Part shown: positions 1-8,513 of the stretch, piece after piece
Position numbering within the stretch: position 1 is the stretch's first letter
Layout of the letters: each line of letters starts with the position of its first letter
Translations under genes and position numbers: made by a program
Notes under the pieces: generated by a model
The model's input: the letters and a program-made list of their open reading frames with translations, nothing else
The model's database searches: none
What the model was told of the DNA's origin: nothing
Assembly (NCBI RefSeq): GCF_029867415.1
Contig: NC_081183.1
Span: forward strand, 35,236,655 to 35,300,654
DNA from: Vicia villosa
Taxonomy: Eukaryota; Streptophyta; Magnoliopsida; Fabales; Fabaceae
DNA: 64,000 bases
Direction: 5' to 3'

Positions 1-283
1 TTGTCAACCAATAGTATCCTGCTCTTAAGATCTTCTTGGACATTGCATGCCCATTTGAATGAGTTCCAAAGGACCCTTCATGCACTTCATGCATTAACAT
101 GTCTGCTTCGTGTTTGTCCACGCATCTGAGCAAAACCATGTCGAAGTTTCTTTTGTATAGCACATCTCCGTTCAGGAAGAAACTGCCAGAAAGTCTTCTT
201 AGAGTTTTCTTGTCTTTGCTTGATGCCCCAAGTGGGTACTCTTGAGTTTGAAGGAAGCGTTTGATGTCGTGGAACCACGGTTT
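1..283 (-). pseudogene. Ty3-gypsy pol fragment (RNase H to integrase zinc-finger linker)
   Basis: The minus strand is open for its whole length. It reads through KPWFHDIKRFLQ, then FFLNGDVLYKRNFDMVLLRC, then HEVHEGSFGTHSNGHAM and KILRAGYYWLT. This is the stretch of plant gypsy polyproteins between the RNase H domain and the integrase, including the two histidines of the H2C2 integrase zinc finger; the cysteines would lie beyond base 1. It differs clearly from the equivalent part of the gypsy element at 5-14 kb (HCGVCGAHQSGHKM), so it is another family. It is cut by the window edge on one side and the assembly gap on the other, so whether the element is intact cannot be judged. Confidence 0.8.
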
Positions 284-383
284 NNNNNNNNNNNNNNNNN
301 NNNNNNNNNNNNNNNNNNNNNNNNNNNNNNNNNNNNNNNNNNNNNNNNNNNNNNNNNNNNNNNNNNNNNNNNNNNNNNNNNNN
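284..383. other. Assembly gap (100 N)
   Basis: Exactly 100 N's, the usual placeholder for a scaffold gap of unknown length. Sequence to the left belongs to a different gypsy family from sequence to the right, so no feature should be joined across it. Confidence 0.99.
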
Positions 384-600
384 TTATGTATGGAAAGTTA
401 TTCTGCCCATGGATCAAAGGAATAAGTTATTGGGTAAATGGTCCCCAAGTTGGGAAGGACCGTTTAAAATTTTGCAAGTGTTTTCAAACAATGCATATGA
501 AATTGAAGAACTAAATTCAGATGGTCGAATCTTGAGGATAAATGGTAAATATTTGAAAAAATATAAACCTATACTTCAAGAAATTCGTATAATAGAATAA
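384..600 (+). CDS. Integrase C-terminus of gypsy element B (partial)
   Basis: From 385 the frame encodes the last 71 residues of a gypsy integrase: YVWKVILPMDQRNKLLGKW, then GPFKILQVFSNNAYEIEEL, ending LQEIRIIE and TAA at 598-600. This is the chromatin-facing C-terminal tail of the pol polyprotein. The same tail ends element A's integrase on the minus strand at 6395, with one difference seen (IIE versus IRE). The two elements are therefore recent members of one family lying in opposite orientation. The rest of element B's gag-pol is lost in or beyond the gap. Confidence 0.9.
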
Positions 601-712
601 AACCAAAAGATTATATGAAAATGGCTAAAAATTTGGCCAATCATTACAAAAAGTTCTTAATAAAGACCATTGGCAGACATTACAAAATATAGCAAGTCAG
701 TCGAAAACGACA

Positions 713-3700
713 TTACAAAGCAGGGAAATTGTTCCTAAAATAGGCTAACTTGGTTGACTCAAAATCAATCTTAGAGTCAAGTCGAGACAGGTTTTGTTTA
801 AGCTGTCGAATGTTACTTTCCAACTTGAGTGCATTCTCACCATGACCAAGTCCTTTCAAGACTTCTTGGTTATTAATTTCAGGCGAAGGGACTTCTTCAG
901 TTTGAGCCAAACTGATTTTCTTTTGCTCAAGATGTTGAATCTTTTTGTTGAGTTCATCAATTTGAGCTTTGTAATCAGCAATCTTATTGTCGATCTCTCC
1001 CTGCTTATCAGAAAACTTTAAAGTTTTCTCCTGAAATTCTTCAACCTTTTTGGTCGAAGCTGCACTGGCGTCCCATTCTCTCTCCAGTTCACGCTCTTTG
1101 TTCTTTGCCTGAAAGGTAGTGTTCTTCTTCGTCATAAGGTCCCTCCAAAGTTGGTCGAAGTACGCCTCAAAATCAAAGAAAAATTGAACAACAACTGGTG
1201 GAAGAGAAGCTTTGATCAATAAATCTAGGATTTTGCGAATTTCTCCACCAAGATGTTCAGAACTCTCAAGAACAACGAGAAACTCAGGTTCATCCAGATG
1301 GGCTTTCAGTCGGCATATAGCTTCGACAAGGGAAGCATCAATCTCAGCATCAGGATTGGTCGATTGAGCAGGAATCTCAAAAGAACTTGGTCGCAGCTTT
1401 TGAAGTCGAAAAAGAGCCTCCACAGGATTAGTCTTCTTCAAGTCCAGAATTTCTTCCTGACTAAGAGAACTGTTGGAATTAGTATCATCAGTAATAGAAT
1501 GTAGTCTTGACTGAGAAGCTGCATTGGGTTCTGGTCGAGGAACATCTTCAGTATTTTTTATGGCAGATGATTGTTCGACGATGGGTTTGTCCTGAGGATC
1601 TGTCCGACTTCGACCTGGAGTGTTAGCCGAATCAGTGTTGCTTCCAAAAGCGTCAGTCCTTTGAGGGCTAAAAGGATTGGAGTCAGGAGTGGCTTCAGCA
1701 GTTTTCTCAGCAACTTCAACAACTTTCTCCTGAGTGTGGTCGACAGTTGGTGCACTCTATTCAAGAAACATGTTAGAAAACAGAGATATTGAAAGAGATA
1801 TGTGGAAAAAAAATGCTAAGCTACCTCAGTAAGAATTTGAGATGAAGAAATTGTTGGAGCTGTTTGAGGTTTGACAACCACTTTGGGAATGTCCTTTACA
1901 ACTTTTCGTCTTTTGGGGGGAGTCAGAGGCGGGGGTCGTGAAAAGATCTCACTTTCCTGATTTGGTGGAGATGTAGTTTCGTCTGATTCAGTAGGAACTA
2001 GCAACTGAAAAGGAAGAATAACAATTAATGAATGTTAAGGTAGATTTGACAAGATTAATGATCAAGTTAAGTACCTTTCTAACAGTTTTGTTTTTCTTGA
2101 TGGTGGTGTTGCTCGACGTACTGGGACGTTTTCGGCCTGATTTAGGAGCAGGGACTTCGACCTGAGCAGTAGGATCAGGTCCTGAAAGGTCTAAAATTGA
2201 GATTAGAATAGTGCGATTGGTAATAAAGAAAACGAAAGTAAACATAAAAAACTTACTTATAGTAAGTTGATCCTCCAGTACGTCAAATGCAGTGTTCAGC
2301 TTCTTGACGAAAGAGTCCCCATCAAACAGTTGATAATATTCAGACCACCATTCATTGAATTCTTTGGTTGTAAAATAGGAGTTTTGGAAAGTGAAGGTGG
2401 GATGTTCCAAGGATTGTTTGTTATGAAACTTCAAGCAGTCGAGGTGTTGACGGGCTGTGAACGGTCGACCAGAGTAACAAATATCACCATCATGGGAATA
2501 TAAGCTCTTGGGCAGCATCTGGCTCAAACCAAATTGTCGAGAGACCAAGTTTGGTTGATAACCCACAAACCCATAGCACTTACCAGTCGACTCAATACGA
2601 TGAGAAAGTAGTGTTGGGGTTAGAAAGGCAGCCCAAATAGCATTTAATTGAGCTCGAAGAGTAGGAGTATTCCCAGGAAAAATAGCTTTGAACCAAGTTG
2701 GCCCAAAGCATCGGTTAGAGAAAGGGGCCATGGAAGCAATAAATGTTTTACATTCAGAAAACAACCTCACATATTTAAGGAGGTTGGGTTTGTTAGACTC
2801 ATCTTGAGGAGTTTGAAAGGCAAGCTTGATGCCTTCGACCCTCCGGTCATACATGACCTCTAAAATGGATCTGGAAATAGTATAACCTATATGTGACTCG
2901 AAGGTGGCATTCAACCAGTGTTGTAAGAGCCAATAAGGTCCCGACAGAGAGAGTTGTTTTGGAGTCTCATGCAGGCGTTTGATCCTTAAAGATGCTATAC
3001 CTAAGGTATGATAGAGATAAGCTAGGAGCAGCTTACCTAAAGAGACCTTTCGACCTTCATGAATCTGAATAGCCAAAGGTATGTAAGCTTTAGCAATCTG
3101 AACTGATCCTGGACAAAACAGATAATATGAGAGCCAGTAGGTGAGGAAGGCATAATGCTCTTCGTCAGAAACTTCTTCTGTCGACTTGTCATAATGATCT
3201 TGCATATACTTGGTGATGGTAGCGTTGGTGAAATTGAAATTCATTTCTGTGGGAAGAGTTGGGTCGAAGATTTCACCCAATGGCGAAAGCCCTGTGATGG
3301 CAGCCACGTCGAAGAGAGTGGGAGTCATCATTCCACAAGGAAGGTGGAAGGTGTTAGTCGAACCTTCCCAGAAGAAGATCGAAGCAAGTAGCATGGGGGG
3401 ACAAACTCTATGACCAGTCCGGGATAATTGTATGACGTCGAAGATGCCCAATTCCTCCCATCTTTGTTGTTTTTTCGCTTGAACTTTGTTAAGCCAAGCC
3501 AAGTATTCCTTGTTGCCAGGAGCTGGAGTCGAACGAAAAACCCTAAGCGAAGGATCCATAAACTTCAAATCGAGGACACGTGGTTTGTCGAAAGCTACAT
3601 GCATGGTGGTTTGGAAGCAAGGAAAGAAACCAGTGGTTTGCTCTGGGTGGTAACGGTGGTCTGGTAATGGCCCTGAAAAAGTCATTAATTTATCAGTAAT

Positions 3701-3868
3701 CTGAAAAGGGATTAACATCTGGTTTTGCCAAATGATGGCTTTGGCCTCAGTAAGGTTGGGTTGAGGAATGAAATCTAAGCCTTGTTCTTCTTCCTCACGA
3801 GACATAATAAACCCTAAAGGGTTCGCACCCGTATCGTACACAGTGGTGTTGGTGGTCGTAGCTGCCAT
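713..3868 (-). CDS. PMD (plant mobile domain) plus coiled-coil protein, four exons, antisense cargo of gypsy element B
   Basis: Predicted exons on the minus strand are 3868-2257, 2190-2075 (or starting at 2181), 2004-1825 and 1756-713. All three introns are GT-AG and short (66 or 75, 70 and 68 bp). Phases add up exactly across every junction, giving about 983 codons with no internal stop. Exon 1 carries the plant mobile domain (Pfam PF10536 type), with FFWEGSTNTFHLPCG, MMTPTLFDVAAITGLSP and a Trp-rich core. Exons 2-3 give a Pro/Ser/Lys linker with basic stretches (SGRKRPS, PPKRRKVV) that could be nuclear signals. Exon 4 ends in a long Glu/Lys coiled coil. PMD proteins occur as host genes (MAIN/MAIL1 family) and in transposons; a role for this copy is not known. 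It has a TATA box about 130 bp upstream of the ATG and lies antisense to its retrotransposon. Confidence 0.75.
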
Positions 3869-3993
3869 TGTTGTGTATAAAAGGAGATGAAGAAAATGGG
3901 TAAAGGTTAGAGGAAAAGAGATGGTTCTTTCTGAAACGTTTGAGAAGAGAAGTAGAACGAGGAGAAAGAAAGAAAAAGGAGAAAGAAGCTGTA

Positions 3994-4020
3994 CATATAT
4001 ATAAGCTGGTGGTGACGTCA
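3994..4020 (-). promoter_or_regulatory. Promoter of the antisense PMD gene (TATA box and TGACGTCA motif)
   Basis: On the minus strand a TATA box (TTATATATATG, 4004-3994) lies about 130 bp before the ATG at 3868. A palindromic TGACGTCA (4013-4020), the ACGT-core type bound by plant bZIP factors, sits just upstream. The spacing fits a normal plant RNA polymerase II promoter reading away from the 3' LTR into the element. Use of the site is inferred. Confidence 0.55.
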
Positions 4021-4253
4021 CTAGAAATCGTGAAAAAAAGAAGTTGTAAAATCAAAGGTCGTATTAAATATCTTGGAAACTGACACAAGCAAGCTGGGAG
4101 CAGTTATAGCCCACTAACCTAGTGTTTAGGTAATTATTAGTGCCTGGGAAAATGAAATGTAATCATGGCGTAATGGGAGTTAACAAAAGTCGAAACCCAA
4201 GAAAGAACTGAAACACCATCTTTTCTCTTTCCTAAAGTCGGTCGAAAGAAGTC

Positions 4254-4268
4254 GCTTGGGGGGCAATT
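4254..4268 (+). other. Polypurine tract of element B
   Basis: GCTTGGGGGGCAATT lies directly before the LTR start TGTTACCC. This is the position and composition of the plus-strand primer of LTR retrotransposons. The inverse copy in element A is at 5184-5198. Confidence 0.75.
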
Positions 4269-5060
4269 TGTTACCCTAGGTTTTCGACTTACCAACAAAT
4301 GGGCAACTGGGGCTCAAAATTGGTAATTGGGCCTCCATTTGGTAAAAAGGCCCTAAATTGGTAATTGGGCCTCAATTAAATAACTACATTGCCATTTGGG
4401 TCGAAGTGGTTCGACTAAGTAATGCTTAGTAGTCGAAGCTGTTCGACTAGAAAGATGATCAGAGGCTTCAGCGTTCGATCAGAAGTATGCGAAGACTTAA
4501 GAATTTTGCTGCAGAAACTGAAGTGGAAGTCGAGAGGTATTAGAAGTTAAGAGGCAGTTTCAAGCAGTTTTCTGGCAGTTCTTACAGGACGCGTGGAGGT
4601 CTCACAATTGATGATCTTGCATGTCGAAGACACGTGTTGACTGATAACCAGTCGACCGTTAGTAGTAGTTATTTTATTTTTACTATTTAAGCAAGTTCCA
4701 TAGGAATAGTTAGGGGTCCGCATTTTCTACATAAACACAAGTAAACTCAAATCTCTGTGCAAAAATGAGTAACGAGTGCAACTTTGGAATGTACGTATGC
4801 GTACCAGTTTAATTAATGCAATCATTTTACGTTATATCTCATCTTTCAGTGCACATTTACTGCTTTTTTTTTATTGCTTTGATTTACTTTAAAACCTTTA
4901 ATTTCAGTGTTTACTTTTATTTTAAAGTTACTGTTGCATTTAATACAAACCAGATACACATAATATAACAAAATAAAGCAATTAGTCCTGGAGTATTCTA
5001 GTTGATTCCGCAAAAGTAACCTTTAAAAAGGAAACTAGCGCTTGTTTACCATCTTTCTGG
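4269..5060 (+). repeat. 3' LTR of gypsy element B, lacking its last 7 bp
   Basis: It starts TGTTACCCTAGG and matches, in inverse orientation, the LTR at 13471-14269 (799 bp). The full LTR ends GGGTAAACA, but here it stops after CTTTCTGG and passes straight into element A's LTR fragment. It holds a G-box-like CACGTG in the first half and a TATA-like TATTTAAG near 4683. Confidence 0.9.
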
Positions 5061-5183
5061 CAATGTAATTATTTAATTGAGGCCCAATTACCAATTTAGG
5101 GCCTTTTTACCAAATGGAGGCCCAATTACCAATTTTGAGCCCCAGTTGCCCATTTGTTGGTAAGTCGAAAACCTAGGGTAACA
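5061..5183 (-). repeat. 3' LTR remnant of gypsy element A
   Basis: It is the reverse complement of the first 120-odd bases of the same LTR, ending at TGTTACC (5183 side). The remaining 670 or so bases are absent. The element's polypurine tract follows directly at 5184-5198, so this is the true 3' LTR of element A, truncated from within. Confidence 0.85.
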
Positions 5184-5198
5184 AATTGCCCCCCAAGC
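5184..5198 (-). other. Polypurine tract of element A
   Basis: The minus strand reads GCTTGGGGGGCAATT directly before the LTR start TGTTACCC, identical to the tract of element B. Confidence 0.75.
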
Positions 5199-5452
5199 GA
5201 CTTCTTTCGACCGACTTTAGGAAAGAGAAAAGATGGCGTTTCAGTTCTTTCTTGGGTTTCGAATTTTGTTAATTCCCATTGCGCCATGATTACATTTCAT
5301 TTTCCCAGGCACTAATTATTACCTAAACACTAGGTTAGTGGGCTATAACTGCTCCCAGCTTGCTTGTGTCAGTTTCCAAGATATTTAATACGACCTTTGA
5401 TTTTCTAACTTCCTTTCCCACGTTTGTCTTGTTGAAGTAACTACATATTCTC

Positions 5453-5462
5453 TATATATATA
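5453..5462 (+). promoter_or_regulatory. TATA box of element A's antisense cargo gene
   Basis: TATATATATA followed by GCCTC lies 84-93 bp before the ATG at 5546, with a C/T-rich leader between. It sits just inside the point where elements A and B stop matching, so the two cargo genes have separate promoters at equivalent places. Confidence 0.5.
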
Positions 5463-5545
5463 GCCTCATTCCTTCCATTTCCTTTTGCATTTCCCTACGC
5501 ACAACATCTTAAACATTTTCATCCTTCAATCTTTGTCTTCACACC

Positions 5546-6277
5546 ATGGCACAACCTTTAACAAATGCCAACATAAGATCCTACATCAAGAAAGAATTTA
5601 AACTTTCTGAAGAAGAGTTTGATGCGAACCACAACAATGTTCGTGCTCTTTATGCTGGTTAGGGACTTGAATTTTATCCTGAAATTTTAGATGGTAACAT
5701 CTATCCCTGCATGCTGATTGAATTCTGGAGATTTGCATCTTTGCGCATAGATCCAGAAGGGAGGACTACTATAACCTCTAACATTCGAGGGGCTCATGTC
5801 ATCATCACTCTCTCAACAATCTCTGATTTGTTGAAATGCAGCAATACCGGTGAAACTTTTGATGACAATATTTTCGACATGAACACTTCTAATATGTTAA
5901 GGGACCTCATGGACAATGATCCGTTTTGTGCCAAAGTAATCAAAATTTGGCACCAACTTTTGGTGGGCAACTTTCGTCCACGCAACCATGATGAAAATAG
6001 CATCATGGTGGAAGACTTGGAATTCATTTCCTGTGCCCTTCAGGGGAAGAAAATCAACTTTCCTCTCCTGATTTTTAAGCAACTTGTGGAGGCTGTCTCT
6101 TTGACTGCCTCCCGTCAAGGAATGGTGACTCATCTTCCTTATGGAAGATTTTTATCCTACCTATTTCTCAAGCAAGGTGTGGTGAGGAAAATGCGCAAGA
6201 CTGGACGCATGGATATGTTCGAAGCCGAAAGTCTGCCTCTATTATCCTTGGAAGACATCGACCGAAGAGTTAACTAA
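5546..6277 (+). pseudogene. Antisense cargo gene of element A (plant-transposon-protein type), broken by one stop
   Basis: The ATG at 5546 opens a frame (MAQPLTNANIRSYIKKEF) that meets TAG at 5660-5662, then stays open in the same frame to TAA at 6275-6277; 243 residues without the stop. Landmarks are IYPCMLIEFWRFASLR, GAHVIITLSTISDLL, VIKIWHQLLVGNFRPRN and CALQGKKINFPLLIF. These resemble the family often labelled putative plant transposon protein (PF20167 type); that assignment is from memory of the pattern. The same landmarks recur in the cargo ORF at 62270. The gene runs antisense to element A, has its own TATA box, and converges on the end of pol. No intron is needed. The stop could be a CAG or CAA to TAG change. 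Confidence 0.6.
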
Positions 6278-6394
6278 TATTGGATATTTTAGTGGCTTTG
6301 GGTTTTTTTTTTTTTGTAATGACTGCGCATTTTATGAAGGAACTTCTTGTAATGACTGGCCAAGTTTTGGCCATTTAATATAATCTCTTAGTTT

Positions 6395-7957
6395 TTACTC
6401 TCTTATGCGAATTTCTTGAAGTATAGGTTTATATTTTTTCAAATATTTACCATTTATCCTCAAGATTCGACCATCTGAATTTAGTTCTTCAATTTCATAT
6501 GCATTGTTTGAAAACACTTGCAAAATTTTAAACGGTCCTTCCCAACTTGGGGACCATTTACCCAATAACTTATTCCTTTGATCCATGGGCAGAATAACTT
6601 TCCATACATAATTACCTACCATGAATGTCTTCTCTTTGACTTTCTTGTTGTAAGCCTTCGCCACTTTTTCCTTTTGTCTTATTAACCTATCCAACGCTAT
6701 TAGCCTTTCTTCGTCTAATTCTACTAATTCATCTAACATCATATTCCAGTATTCGTCAGACGAGAGACTATTTTGTCGTTGAATTCTTGTCGACTGTAGA
6801 TGAATCTCTGCAGGCAATACAGCAACATGCCCAAAAGTCAAACGAAATGGGGTAGTATTTATTGCTTCCTTTGGTGACGTCCGACAAGCCCAAAGGATTT
6901 GGTCGAGCGTTTGATGCCAATTTCTTGGCTTTTTCCCCACATGCTTCTTTATCAAATTTATAATAACTTTATTAGCAGCCTCGACTTGACCATTAGCCTG
7001 AGCATAATACGGAGTGGATGTTAGCAATTTAAATCCTGTCTCTGCTGCAAAAGCTTGCATCTTTCGACCAACAAAAACTGATCCTTGATCAGTAGTAATA
7101 GTTTCTGGAATCCCATATCTATAGATAATGTGTTTTTGTATGAAACTAATCACTGTTTCTTGATCAGCATTAATTAGTGGGATTGCCTCTATCCATTTAG
7201 TAAAATAATCTATTCCTACTAAAATGAATCTTTGTTGCTTAGAAGATGCAGGTTTGATTTCTCCTATTAAATCCAAAGCCCATCCTCTAAAAGGCCAAGG
7301 TTTGACAATGGCATGCAATCCACTGGCTGGAACATGTTGAATGCCTGAAAATTTCTGGCACTCTTGGCATCCTCTTGCATATTCAATACAATCTTTTAAC
7401 ATTGTTGGCCAATATAAACCTTGTCTAAACAACAACCACTTCATCTTATGGCCTGATTGATGAGCTCCACAAACACCACAATGAACTTCTGCCACAGCCA
7501 AATATGCTTCAGCTTCACTTAAGCATTTCAACAATACACCTTCGGCTGTTTTCTTGTATAAATCATTTCCTAATATCACATAGTTTAGAGCTCTATATTT
7601 AATCTTTTGATCAGTTCCTCCGACTGGATTATTTAGGTATTGGACCAATGGGTTTCTCCAATCAGCATCAGTCATATTGTCGATGGCAAAACTTTCCAAG
7701 GCATACAAATCTTTACTTTCAACATTATCATCTACCCCCTCAAATTTTGACGTCGACAATTGACCTAACTGGTCTAATACTTCATGGGTTTCTTTATTCT
7801 TGATCTCGACCATATCTTCTAACTTATCTTTAGAAACTCTATACCCAAAAGCAATTTGTGCCAATTCATTGGCAATGCAATTGTTAGATCTTGGTACATG
7901 CAAGATCTCAACATGTTCGAATTTTTCTAATAAGCGTATCACAATTGCATAATACAT
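6395..7957 (-). CDS. Integrase of element A (with the tail of the second RNase H)
   Basis: This 520-codon open stretch begins inside the second RNase H (LHVPRSNNCIANELAQIAFG) and continues into the integrase. The zinc finger shows EVHCGVCGAHQSGHKM with CQECQKF after it. The catalytic core has the first Asp in ALDLIGEIKP, the second in TTDQGSVFVG, and the Glu in NGQVEAANKVI. The C-terminal tail matches element B. It inserts cDNA into the host genome. It is cut off from upstream pol by the stop at 8036-8038 in the same frame, so it would not be made from this copy as a fused product. Confidence 0.9.
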   Translation of the reverse strand: MYYAIVIRLLEKFEHVEILHVPRSNNCIANELAQIAFGYRVSKDKLEDMVEIKNKETHEVLDQLGQLSTSKFEGVDDNVESKDLYALESFAIDNMTDADWRNPLVQYLNNPVGGTDQKIKYRALNYVILGNDLYKKTAEGVLLKCLSEAEAYLAVAEVHCGVCGAHQSGHKMKWLLFRQGLYWPTMLKDCIEYARGCQECQKFSGIQHVPASGLHAIVKPWPFRGWALDLIGEIKPASSKQQRFILVGIDYFTKWIEAIPLINADQETVISFIQKHIIYRYGIPETITTDQGSVFVGRKMQAFAAETGFKLLTSTPYYAQANGQVEAANKVIINLIKKHVGKKPRNWHQTLDQILWACRTSPKEAINTTPFRLTFGHVAVLPAEIHLQSTRIQRQNSLSSDEYWNMMLDELVELDEERLIALDRLIRQKEKVAKAYNKKVKEKTFMVGNYVWKVILPMDQRNKLLGKWSPSWEGPFKILQVFSNNAYEIEELNSDGRILRINGKYLKKYKPILQEIRIRE

Positions 7958-8035
7958 TATTATATTTTCTTTGATGCATTTATACTCTTTTATGATTTGT
8001 CGAATTATTAACTCAGAATCACCTCGAATCTCAAC

Positions 8036-8476
8036 TCATTTTGCCCCTAAATCTATTAGGGCCTTCAAACCAGTTATCAAGGCTTCATATTCGACCTCAT
8101 TGTTAGAGCATACTTCTTTCATTTTATAATGGAACTTTGTTGGAAGTCCTTTGGGAGAAATAATCAAGACTCCAATGCCTGATCCATTTTTGTGACTAGA
8201 ACCGTCAAAAAACAGTTTCCAGTTAGTTCGTTCGACTTGATTTACAGACAATTCGACTAACCCATGGTCGACTATAAAATCAGCCACAACTTGTCCTTTC
8301 ATAGCTTTTAAAGGGACATATGTCAAGGAAAATTCAGTTAGCGCTAAGGCCCACTTACCAATTCGACTATGCAAAATTGGTTTAGACAACATATGTTTAA
8401 TAATATCAAAATGAGAAGACACATACACATCAACAGGCTTTATATATTGCTTAAGTTTGTTGCATGAGAAATACAA
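8036..8476 (-). pseudogene. RNase H connection and archaeal-type RNase H of element A
   Basis: The frame encodes the end of the reverse-transcriptase RNase H (YFSCNKLKQYIKP, SRIGKWALALTEFSLTYVP) and then a second RNase H with LFFDGSSHKNGSGIGVLI and NNEVEYEALITGLKAL, carrying the first Asp and Glu of the active site. It ends at TGA (8036-8038), where the family would be expected to have CGA (Arg), before VEIRGDSEL, which holds the next Asp. The last motif reads ANELAQIA, with Glu where an Asp is usual. The dual RNase H supports a Tat-lineage assignment. Confidence 0.75.
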
Positions 8477-8513
8477 GCATAAGCATAATTTTTCAATATC
8501 ATTATACCTAGTT

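Larger units (their letters stand above)
384..5060 (+). mobile_element. Ty3-gypsy element B (Tat/Retand-like), 3' part with antisense cargo gene
   Basis: In order on the plus strand: the integrase C-terminus, a block of about 100 bp shared with element A, a 3.3-kb cargo segment holding an antisense gene, a 227-bp block shared with element A, a polypurine tract (4254-4268) and the 3' LTR (4269-5060). The LTR is nearly identical to element A's 5' LTR, with only a few differences seen by eye, so the copy is young. Its 5' half is missing because of the gap. The LTR lacks its last 7 bases at the junction with element A. Confidence 0.85.

Noticed and set aside
1988..4021. Single-exon 677-codon reading of the PMD gene
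   Set aside because: It starts in the leader upstream of the TATA-proximal ATG and reads through two GT-AG introns; the spliced model from 3868 keeps frame across all exons.
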